From contig URIK01000024.1 of NCBI GenBank assembly GCA_900547855.1, forward strand, positions 1 through 16,188: a stretch of DNA of 16,188 nucleotides. The letters run 5' to 3'. A model generated the notes under the pieces. That model saw nothing but the letters and a program-made list of their open reading frames with translations, was not told where the DNA came from and did not search any database. Position numbers and translations under genes: made by a program. Numbering within the stretch: position 1 is the first letter of the stretch; each line of letters opens with the position of its first letter. Shown here piece by piece: positions 6,807-13,103 of the stretch. The DNA comes from an uncultured Collinsella sp. Lineage in GTDB: Bacteria > Actinomycetota > Coriobacteriia > Coriobacteriales > Coriobacteriaceae.

Positions 6807-7955
6807 CTAGTTAGAGCTGGGCAGCGTGGCCGGAGCCTCGGCACCGAGCTTTTTGCCAAAGGCTTCGAGCAGGCGGCTCGCCACGAGCGTCAGGATCAGG
6901 TAGACCACGAGCGCCACGCAGTAGACCTCCATCTGGCGGTAGTACACGCCGGCGACCGTGGTAGTAGCGTACATAAGGTCGAACACGCCGATGACCGAGA
7001 GCACCGACGAATCCTTGATGTTGATGATGAGCTCGTTGGTGAGCGCCGGAATCGCATTTTTAATGCCCTGGGGGAACACGACTTTGCGCATGGCCTGCCA
7101 CTGCGACAGGCCCAGCGATCGCGCCGCCTCGGCTTGGCCGGGATCGATGGACTCGATGCCGCCGCGCAGGACCTCCATCATGTAGGCGGTGGAGTTAAGC
7201 GAGATGGTGACGAGGCCGGCGGTAAAGGTGCTCCAGATCTGGTTGGCCTGGGCGGTCTCGAAGCCCATGCCGCGCAGAACGGTAAAGCCCGCGTAATAGA
7301 TAAGCAGGCCCTGGACCATCATGGGCGTGCCGCGCACAATGGTGGAGTAGACGGTCGCGAAGCCGCGGCCGATACTCTTAAAGAAACGCACCAAGTCGTT
7401 GTCCACGCGGTCGAACGTCTGAATGCGCAAAAACACAAAGAGCAGTGCCAGGAAGAAGGCGATGACGGTGCCGAAGGTGGCAAGCGCGATGGTGATTTCG
7501 ATGCCGCGGATGAAGAAGTCGCCGCTCTTGTAGGTCATGTAGACCAGGCTCGACAAAAAGTCGCTGGGGTTGGAATCCGAGACAATGCTCACCTGCACCA
7601 GGTCGATAAACGACATGATGCAGCGGTCCACGAAAAAGATCGCTGCGATGGCGACCACAACATAGCTACCCAGGCGCGCGCCGCGGCGGAAACGCTCGGA
7701 GGCGAACGGCGACTTTTCGCGATAGTCGTTCCAGTGCATGAGCTTGGTGACGAGTGCCGCCGCCGACACGACGACCCAGGCCCACAGGATCGCCCAAAGG
7801 CAGTCCTGGAAGATGCCAGTGGGCGCCAAAAAGCTCAGCGGCGTGGGGTTGCGCTGGCTAAACGCCAGGCCAAGCGCCGCGATGACGCTCGTGCCCAGGT
7901 ATACGTAACGGTGATCGGCCTTGATAAAGGAGGCCAGGCGATTGACGGTTTTCAT
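6807..7955 (-). CDS. Amino-acid ABC transporter permease with extended N-terminus
   Basis: A 382-residue membrane protein. The C-terminal part from about residue 150 is a typical HisMQ/GlnP-type permease domain: a transmembrane helix at 152-176, the conserved VRGTPMMVQGLLIYY at 207-221, and the ATPase-contact loop EAARSLGLSQWQAMRKVVFPQ at 276-296. The first 145 residues add about three hydrophobic segments (about 18-32, 45-72 and 95-116) that standard permeases of about 220 residues lack. GGGAGG precedes the ATG, and the gene starts nine bases after the binding-protein stop. With a single permease gene, the transporter probably uses a homodimer. The role of the N-terminal helices is unknown. 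Confidence 0.92.
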   Translation of the reverse strand: MKTVNRLASFIKADHRYVYLGTSVIAALGLAFSQRNPTPLSFLAPTGIFQDCLWAILWAWVVVSAAALVTKLMHWNDYREKSPFASERFRRGARLGSYVVVAIAAIFFVDRCIMSFIDLVQVSIVSDSNPSDFLSSLVYMTYKSGDFFIRGIEITIALATFGTVIAFFLALLFVFLRIQTFDRVDNDLVRFFKSIGRGFATVYSTIVRGTPMMVQGLLIYYAGFTVLRGMGFETAQANQIWSTFTAGLVTISLNSTAYMMEVLRGGIESIDPGQAEAARSLGLSQWQAMRKVVFPQGIKNAIPALTNELIINIKDSSVLSVIGVFDLMYATTTVAGVYYRQMEVYCVALVVYLILTLVASRLLEAFGKKLGAEAPATLPSSN

Positions 7956-7964
7956 GCTGCCTCC

Positions 7965-8891
7965 CTATGCCGGCTGACGGTCGAGGCACGCGTCCCACAT
8001 TTGGTCGCGCTCCTCTTGGCTAATGCCCTTGAGTGTCTTGTCGATGAGCTTAAGCAGTTTGTCCGAGCCCTTGCGGCAGCCGACGTTTGCCGCGACCTCC
8101 TGCTTAAAGCCCTCGCCTTCGGCAAAATGAATGGGAACGATGCCCGGGTTTTGAGCCATATAGCCCTTCTCGTTCTCGGTGTTGTAGGTCACGGCGTCGC
8201 AGGTGCCCTGCAGCAGGTTCGAGAACACCGTGGGGACGGAGTCGACCGGGTTTTTGTGCACAACGCCCGGGATCTCGTCGATGACGGTGTCGAGCATGGT
8301 GTCCTTTTGGCCGAGCACCGTGGCACCGCTAAAGTCGCTAAGCTTGGTGGCGTTTTGGTAGGGCGAGCCCTCTTTTACGAATAGGCCAAAGTAGCCAATG
8401 AAGTACGGGTCGGAGAAGCCGACCGACTCTTCGCGCTCGGGCGTGGCGCTCATGCCGGCGATGATGAGGTCGATTTGGCCGTTGTTGAGCGAATCGATAA
8501 GGCCCGAAAAGCTCTGCTTGACGGCAACGGGCTCGCCACCGAGGGCCTTGCAGACGATCTTGGCGATCTGCACGTCGTAGCCATCGGCATAGGCGCCCTG
8601 CACGTTGTCGATGGGGATGGTGTACTCGCTGGCTTCGGAAACCTGCCAGTTGTACGGGGCGTAGGCCGCCTCCATGCCAATGCGGATCTTATCCTTGCCG
8701 ATAACGGAATCGGACAGGTCGTCGCGACCGCCACCCGTCGTGGGCTGAACTACTTCCAGCGTGGAGGGGCGCTGGCAACCGGCAAGTGCGCCGGCGACGA
8801 CAGTAGCGCTCGCAGCGAGAGCGCTACCCAAAAAGATGCGACGGCTGCATATCGGCTGCGGATGCGCGTCGCGTTGATGGGGAGAATGCAT
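7965..8891 (-). CDS. Amino-acid ABC transporter substrate-binding lipoprotein
   Basis: A 308-residue family 3 extracellular solute-binding protein. The N-terminus contains a twin-arginine motif SRRIFLG at 16-22, a hydrophobic stretch, and a lipobox LAGC with the lipidated cysteine at 39, so it is probably exported by the Tat route and anchored to the outer face of the membrane. The binding-protein fold follows: IRIGMEAAYAPYNW (69-82), YDVQIAKIVCKALG (105-118), LIDSLNNGQIDLIIAGMSATPEREESVGFSDPY in pieces (131-163), and LLQGTCDAV (226-234). GGGAAGG six bases upstream supports the ATG at 8891 over an earlier ATG at 8978 within an AT-rich repeat. First gene of the transporter operon. The ligand is probably a polar amino acid but is unproven. 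Confidence 0.93.
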   Translation of the reverse strand: MHSPHQRDAHPQPICSRRIFLGSALAASATVVAGALAGCQRPSTLEVVQPTTGGGRDDLSDSVIGKDKIRIGMEAAYAPYNWQVSEASEYTIPIDNVQGAYADGYDVQIAKIVCKALGGEPVAVKQSFSGLIDSLNNGQIDLIIAGMSATPEREESVGFSDPYFIGYFGLFVKEGSPYQNATKLSDFSGATVLGQKDTMLDTVIDEIPGVVHKNPVDSVPTVFSNLLQGTCDAVTYNTENEKGYMAQNPGIVPIHFAEGEGFKQEVAANVGCRKGSDKLLKLIDKTLKGISQEERDQMWDACLDRQPA

Positions 8892-8958
8892 AATCTGCCT
8901 TCCCTGTTGAATCGTATGCTGACGACTTGACAGGATACCGCTCAGCGCTACCTCCAGC

Positions 8959-8985
8959 AAATGCATATATAAATGCATATATGCA
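8959..8985 (-). promoter_or_regulatory. AT-rich tandem repeat upstream of the transporter operon
   Basis: The 12-base sequence AAATGCATATAT occurs twice head to tail (8959-8970 and 8971-8982), and TGCATATATGCA (8974-8985) is a perfect palindrome. It lies about 70-95 bases before the binding-protein start, where the operon promoter is expected. TTCGTA plus 17 bases plus TTATAT on the minus strand is a weak promoter match. It is a plausible operator; the regulator is unknown. Confidence 0.5.
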
Positions 8986-9009
8986 AGTTTACGAACTGAA
9001 AACGATTGA

Positions 9010-9065
9010 TAGTCGTTGGAGACGTTCTTAAACGACTAGTCAAACAAGAACGTCCCCAACGACTA
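9010..9065. repeat. Family A long palindrome, copy 1
   Basis: Arms of 20 bases, 9010-9029 (TAGTCGTTGGAGACGTTCTT) and 9046-9065, pair with a single mismatch. The 16-base loop AAACGACTAGTCAAAC itself contains the palindrome GACTAGTC. The copy at 15924-15981 has the same loop but for one base. It lies 19 bases beyond the aldose epimerase stop and upstream of the transporter operon, so it could cap the 3' end of the epimerase mRNA. No T run follows. Confidence 0.88.
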
Positions 9066-9084
9066 GTCCCAGGTATGCAGCCTG

Positions 9085-9978
9085 TTAAAGCAGAGTAACG
9101 CTAAAGCTGCGAACATCCGTCTCGCCGGGAGCCAAGGTGATGGTGTTGACCTTGTGCTCAAAGACGTCGTCCTCGGTGTCCATGGTGGTGTGACCGGTCC
9201 AGGGCTCGAGCGCCACAAACGGGGCGTCGTTGGCGGCAGACCACACGCCAATGTACTTAAAGCCCTCAAAGTCGATCTTGACGCCGTGGCCCGACTTGCG
9301 GCCGCGCAGCGTGAGCGTGGAGCCCGGGGTATCGGTGAACATGATGGCGTCGTTATCGAAGCTGCGGTGCGTGATGGGCAGCACGTCCGAGTTATCGGGA
9401 GCCTTGTAACTGCCCTCGAACGTCATAAGACCGTCGGGCGTGATGATGGGAGCCTCATTAGTCCAAGCCTCGGTAAACGCCAGCTCGTAATCCTCGAATG
9501 CCTCGTCCTCGGCACCGGGAGCCGGTACGTTAAACGCGGGGTGGCCGCCCACCGAGAACGGCAGGTCCACGTCGCCGGTATTGGTGACGGCAAAGGTCTG
9601 GGTAAGTGTGGCGTCACCAGTCAGGGCATAGGTCATGTTGAGCTTAAAGTGGAACGGGAACGCCTTGAGCGACTCGGGCGTGTCGGTGATCTCGTACGTT
9701 ACCGAGGAGCCGTCCTCCGAAACCTCGACCAGCTTGTGTTCGACGATGCGCGCGAGTCCGTGGCGCGGCATCTCGCAGGTGCCGGCCGCAGACGTCGCCG
9801 TGTTGTTGCGCAGCGAGCCCACAATGGGGAACAGGATGGGCGCATGCTTGCCCCAAAAGGCGGGGTCGCCCTGCCACAGATACTCGTTGCCGTTGAGGGC
9901 AAGGCTCGTGAGCTGGGCACCCATGGAATCGATGGCCGCGGTGAGGCCGCCGCGCTTGATGGTAGTGACAGTAGACAT
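9085..9978 (-). CDS. Aldose 1-epimerase family protein (LacX-like)
   Basis: A 297-residue galactose-mutarotase-like protein that would interconvert the anomers of an aldose in the cytoplasm. Family features include YLWQGDPAFWGKHAPILFPIVGSL in pieces (33-56), MPRHGLAR (70-77) with H73, SVGGHPAFN (142-150) with H146, and ALEPWTG (256-262) with glutamate E258; the histidines and glutamate fit the catalytic acid and base positions. The pattern matches the LacX branch rather than classical GalM. GGAGG seven bases before the ATG at 9978 decides the start over an in-frame ATG at 10002. It follows the gene for an unrecognised membrane protein by 113 bases on the same strand. No sugar catabolic genes are adjacent, so its physiological sugar is unclear. 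Confidence 0.88.
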   Translation of the reverse strand: MSTVTTIKRGGLTAAIDSMGAQLTSLALNGNEYLWQGDPAFWGKHAPILFPIVGSLRNNTATSAAGTCEMPRHGLARIVEHKLVEVSEDGSSVTYEITDTPESLKAFPFHFKLNMTYALTGDATLTQTFAVTNTGDVDLPFSVGGHPAFNVPAPGAEDEAFEDYELAFTEAWTNEAPIITPDGLMTFEGSYKAPDNSDVLPITHRSFDNDAIMFTDTPGSTLTLRGRKSGHGVKIDFEGFKYIGVWSAANDAPFVALEPWTGHTTMDTEDDVFEHKVNTITLAPGETDVRSFSVTLL

Positions 9979-9998
9979 GCTACTTCCTCCAAAAGTAA

Positions 9999-10021
9999 AC
10001 AATAGTGTCGAGGGCTATTGT
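9999..10021. other. Inverted repeat in the epimerase leader
   Basis: ACAATAG (9999-10005) and CTATTGT (10015-10021) form a seven-base stem with a nine-base loop about 20 bases before the epimerase start, just upstream of its GGAGG. It is positioned where an operator or leader hairpin would act. Confidence 0.4.
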
Positions 10022-10091
10022 CCCACTCTTGGCGGCGGGACGGGACGGCAGGCGATTATTGAGTAGCCATAGCGGAATGAGCGGCGAGTGC

Positions 10092-10961
10092 CTACTGGGT
10101 ATCCACGTAAAGGTCGAACCTGCCCTGCGGTGTGGTGTCGACCGTGTCGGGCGCCTGTGAGTTAAAGCTCACGGGGACCATGCGCTTTGAGGCACGGAAG
10201 CGCGTGCCGTCGGTGGCGACGGGCGGTTCATCGACGGTGAGCTCGTAGTCGCCGGGCTTAAGTTCGATGCCGTCACCAGCGGAATTGACGTATTGATACT
10301 CGTCAATCGTCTGCCCTTTGAGCGTACGCCCCACGATGTGGATGAGCATTTGGCTGTCGCCACGCGCGGTGTCCCACGTCGCGCCGTCCTTGACCTCGAC
10401 CGACACATGTACCGAGCGCGTGCGGCCGAGCGATTGCTCGATAGACATCTCGACCTTGGCGGCGTCTTTTCGCTGTTGTTCAACATGGCTCCAGACGTTT
10501 CCAATTACCGAGCATGCGATAACGCCGGCCATGAAGGCGATAAGGATGGGGCCGAGCGGAGAACGGCGGCCCGCGTCTTCCTCACGAGCCAGGTCGGGGC
10601 GATGTGTGGGCGCAGGCGCCTGGGCGCCTTGCGCGGGCACGTCGAGAATGCTGAAGGATGCCGTGCTGTCGGGGTCGATGGTGTGACGCGGCTGCGGGAT
10701 CTTTGCCGGCGAGATGGACATGTCGGCTGGCTCGCCGAGCGTGGCCGTAGCGTCGGCCTTGGCCTCGTCTGCCTCGGCCTGGGCCCAAGCTTGTTCGAAG
10801 GTCAGGGGCTCGACGGGGTCGAGGGCGGCGTCCGAATCGGCGGCGACGTCGTTGCCGGTCTCGTCCTCGTCGCTCGACACGTCACGCGGCATGGGCTCGT
10901 CCCACTCCTCGTCCGGAGCCTCACCCTCGCTATACCACCATTCAAAGTTATCGATATCCAT
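10092..10961 (-). CDS. Unrecognised single-pass membrane protein with acidic N-terminal region
   Basis: A 289-residue protein I cannot assign to a named family. Residues 1-135 are acidic and low-complexity (many Asp, Glu, Ala and Pro; WWYSEGEAPDEEWDEP at 8-23) and probably disordered. One hydrophobic segment follows at about 137-156 (GPILIAFMAGVIACSVIGNV), then a linker EQQRKDAAKVEMSIEQS. Residues of about 180-289 are strand-rich (VHVSVEV, SQMLIHIVGRTL, IELKPGDYELTVDEPP, RFDLYVDTQ) and look like a small beta-sandwich, with GDYELTV reminiscent of carboxypeptidase-regulatory or Cna-B-like repeats. The predicted topology is cytoplasmic acidic tail and external beta domain. The start is supported by AAGGGG upstream. 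It is the first gene before the epimerase and divergent from the MFS gene. Confidence 0.75.
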   Translation of the reverse strand: MDIDNFEWWYSEGEAPDEEWDEPMPRDVSSDEDETGNDVAADSDAALDPVEPLTFEQAWAQAEADEAKADATATLGEPADMSISPAKIPQPRHTIDPDSTASFSILDVPAQGAQAPAPTHRPDLAREEDAGRRSPLGPILIAFMAGVIACSVIGNVWSHVEQQRKDAAKVEMSIEQSLGRTRSVHVSVEVKDGATWDTARGDSQMLIHIVGRTLKGQTIDEYQYVNSAGDGIELKPGDYELTVDEPPVATDGTRFRASKRMVPVSFNSQAPDTVDTTPQGRFDLYVDTQ

Positions 10962-11047
10962 ACGGGGCGCCCCTTAGGCCTCGCAAATAAACACTCGCTA
11001 GTCTTATACCCCCAGACGGCACGGCAGCTCGCCGGCACAGATAGGAA

Positions 11048-11110
11048 AACCATCACAACATTCGACGTTTTTCCTCGATTTCGAGATTTTCGCCGAATGT
11101 TGTGACGGTT
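11048..11110. repeat. Family D long hairpin
   Basis: Arms 11048-11067 (AACCATCACAACATTCGACG) and 11091-11110 pair over 20 bases with two wobble-type mismatches. The 23-base loop contains CTCG-ATTT-CGAG, an additional inner stem. It lies between the divergent membrane-protein and MFS genes, only 21 bases from a family B palindrome. Length and near-perfect pairing suggest a mobile or dispersed intergenic repeat, but no second copy is in this window. Confidence 0.75.
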
Positions 11111-11131
11111 TGGGCGACCGGCCGGCAGCGC

Positions 11132-11164
11132 AATGTGACAAAGAGACTGTCCCTTTGTCACATT
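11132..11164. repeat. Family B palindrome, copy 2
   Basis: AATGTGACAAAGAGAC (11132-11147), one central base, GTCCCTTTGTCACATT (11149-11164). The 16-base arms have one mismatch. It lies 57 bases before the TTG start of the MFS gene, probably in its promoter or leader region. Confidence 0.88.
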
Positions 11165-11221
11165 CTGCTAGAGTTGCAGGGATTGAATCTCGCTTATTCA
11201 TGCGACATTGGAGTGACAACC

Positions 11222-12463
11222 TTGACCGCCGCAACCACGCCTAAAAGTAAGTCAACCGCCGCCGCGCTCTCCCCTGCGCGCACCAAGCTCTGCCTGGCGC
11301 TGCTCGTGCTGTTGGGATTCTCGCTCGGCTGCTCCGAGTTCGTGGTCATCGGCATCGAAAGCGACTTGGCAACGGAACTCGGCGTATCGCTTGCCACCGC
11401 AGGCCAACTTATTAGCGTGTTTGCGCTTGTCTACGCCATCGCGACGCCAGTGCTTGCGCTCAGCACGGGGCGTTTTCGCCGCTACCAGCTGCTCGTGTGC
11501 TACAGCATCGTCTTTGTGCTCGGCAATTTGGTTATGGCGCTGGCGCCCAACTTTCAAGTGCTGTTTATCTCGCGTATTGTCCTGGGCTCCGTCTCGGGTG
11601 CGCTGCTCGCCGTGGGCGTAACGTACATCCCTGAGCTGCTGTCCCCGCAGCAGACCTCACTCGCCATCTCGGTAGTGTACGGCGCGTTTTCCGTGGCAAT
11701 GGTCTTTGTCACTTCGATCGGCAAGTTTGTGGCCGACACGCTCGACTGGCACGTGGCCATGTACGGCACGCTGACCTTTGCCGTTCTGATCTGCGGAGCG
11801 CTCGTGGCGTTTATGCCGCGCGCTGGGCAAACCGACGAGCCCGCCACTTTTCGCGAACAGGCGGGTCTACTACGCGAGCCGAGCATCATCACCGGCATGC
11901 TCATCTTTTTGTTTGGCGTGGGGTCGGTCTACGTTTTTTACGGCTACGTGACGCCTTATCTTGAGCAGGTGCTGGGCATGGGCACGGTCGAAGCCAGTAC
12001 CACGCTCATGGCCTACGGCGTGTTCTGCCTGATCTCGAACATCCTGGGCGGATGGATCGATGCGCGCTTTGGCATGAAGGCGCTACTCGTGACGTTTGTG
12101 CTGCAGGCTGCAGCGTTACTCGGACTGTTTGCTGTGGGCGGCACCATGCCGCTCGCGCTGGTCTTTGTCTTTAGCCTGGCGCTGCTCATGTACCTGTTCT
12201 CGGTGTCGTGCATCACGCACTTTATGGACGTGGCACGCAGCCGCCATCCCAAGTCGATGGTACTCGCAAGTTCGGTTGAGCCCATGGCGTTTAACGTCGG
12301 CATCTCGTTTGGCACCGCAGTGGGCGGCGCCGTGGTAAGCAGCGTTGGCATTGCATATGCAGGCGCGGTCGGTGCCGTGTTCTCGCTTGTGGCCTGGGCG
12401 CTCACGCTGGTGACGATTAAGTTGGCTCGCTGGGAACGCAAGAGGACGATGGCGCAGGCGTAG
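11222..12463 (+). CDS. MFS transporter, AraJ/YdhP-like drug or sugar efflux family (DHA1)
   Basis: A protein of about 413 residues with 12 hydrophobic segments, sized for a DHA1 exporter in the cytoplasmic membrane. The first helix carries LGFSLGCSEFVVIGIESDLATELGVS in pieces, matching the (G)xxEFVxxGxLpdia pattern of AraJ/YdhP-type proteins, and helix 2-3 has AGQLISVFALVYAIATPVLA. I choose TTG at 11222 because GGAG lies eight bases upstream; an in-frame ATG at 11102 would require translating the family B palindrome and has no ribosome-binding site. The export direction follows from family knowledge. The phosphatase gene begins 45 bases downstream on the same strand, so they are probably co-transcribed. 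The substrate is unknown. Confidence 0.88.
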   Translation: MTAATTPKSKSTAAALSPARTKLCLALLVLLGFSLGCSEFVVIGIESDLATELGVSLATAGQLISVFALVYAIATPVLALSTGRFRRYQLLVCYSIVFVLGNLVMALAPNFQVLFISRIVLGSVSGALLAVGVTYIPELLSPQQTSLAISVVYGAFSVAMVFVTSIGKFVADTLDWHVAMYGTLTFAVLICGALVAFMPRAGQTDEPATFREQAGLLREPSIITGMLIFLFGVGSVYVFYGYVTPYLEQVLGMGTVEASTTLMAYGVFCLISNILGGWIDARFGMKALLVTFVLQAAALLGLFAVGGTMPLALVFVFSLALLMYLFSVSCITHFMDVARSRHPKSMVLASSVEPMAFNVGISFGTAVGGAVVSSVGIAYAGAVGAVFSLVAWALTLVTIKLARWERKRTMAQA

Positions 12464-12508
12464 ATGCGATACTCGAGCTCGATGATGGCGATCGAAAGGA
12501 AACCGCAT

Positions 12509-12955
12509 ATGCAACGTGTACTGTTTATCTGCCATGGGAACATCTGTCGCTCGACGATGGCTGAGTCCGTGTTTACCGAGCTGGTGCGGCGCGCCGGGCG
12601 CGCGGGCGAGTTTGTCATTGACTCCGCTGCGACCTCAACTGAGGAGATCGGCAACCCGCCGCATCATGGCACGGTCGCCAAGCTGCGTGAAGTCGGGATT
12701 CCCGTCGTTGCGCACCGTGCCCGCCAGGTGCGTCGCGCGGAGTATGGCGACTGGGACCACATTGTCTATATGGACGACGAGAACGCCCGCGGCCTGCGGC
12801 GCATCTTTGGCGACGACCCCGACGGCAAGGTTACACGCTTGCTCGATTGGACCGAGCGCCCCGGTGACGTGGCCGATCCCTGGTACACCGGCAACTTCGA
12901 TGCCACCTACCGCGACGTGCTCGACGGTTGCACCGCTATGCTCGAGCAACTGTAG
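12509..12955 (+). CDS. Low-molecular-weight protein tyrosine phosphatase
   Basis: A 148-residue cysteine phosphatase of the LMW-PTP family. The P-loop CHGNICRS is at 8-15, giving the C-x5-R signature with nucleophile C8 and R14, directly after the first strand MQRVLFI as usual. The general-acid aspartate is D123 in VADPWYTG, the conserved DPWY motif. The enzyme hydrolyses phosphotyrosine or small aryl phosphates in the cytoplasm. AAGGAAA precedes the ATG at 12509, and family similarity begins at that methionine, so the upstream ATG at 12464 is not used. It follows the MFS gene by 45 bases. No tyrosine kinase or exopolysaccharide cluster is nearby, so its target is unknown. Confidence 0.93.
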   Translation: MQRVLFICHGNICRSTMAESVFTELVRRAGRAGEFVIDSAATSTEEIGNPPHHGTVAKLREVGIPVVAHRARQVRRAEYGDWDHIVYMDDENARGLRRIFGDDPDGKVTRLLDWTERPGDVADPWYTGNFDATYRDVLDGCTAMLEQL

Positions 12956-12996
12956 ACAAGCGAGGTCGCGAGCCACGTCTCCGGCGCGAAACGAGC

Positions 12997-13052
12997 GTGG
13001 ATTTTCTCCCGCTTTGAGCGTTCGAGTGCGCTCTAAACGGGAGAAAATCCAC
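12997..13052. repeat. Family C long hairpin
   Basis: Arms 12997-13020 and 13029-13052 pair over 24 bases with two mismatches around an eight-base loop TTCGAGTG. The outer part is GTGGATTTTCTCCCG and its complement. It lies 41 bases past the phosphatase stop, between convergent genes, and eight bases from a family B palindrome, so together they may end both transcripts. No long T run is present. Confidence 0.8.
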
Positions 13053-13060
13053 ACTCATGA

Positions 13061-13091
13061 ATGTGACAAAGGGACTGTCCCTTTGTCACAT
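13061..13091. repeat. Family B palindrome, copy 3
   Basis: ATGTGACAAAGGGAC (13061-13075), one central T, GTCCCTTTGTCACAT (13077-13091). The 15-base arms are perfect. It lies 12 bases beyond the stop of the minus-strand AAA/DUF4143 gene, in a convergent intergenic gap. Confidence 0.9.
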
Positions 13092-13103
13092 CCGGGACTG
13101 GCC

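Noticed and set aside
5708..6814. 368-codon open frame on the plus strand
   Set aside because: Antisense to the M20 peptidase and ABC ATPase genes; no motif or ribosome-binding site.
6402..8384. 660-codon open frame on the plus strand
   Set aside because: It lies exactly opposite the permease, binding-protein and ATPase genes, all with clear family motifs. Its translation is rich in Arg, Ala, His and Asp with no recognisable domain, typical of antisense frames in GC-rich DNA.
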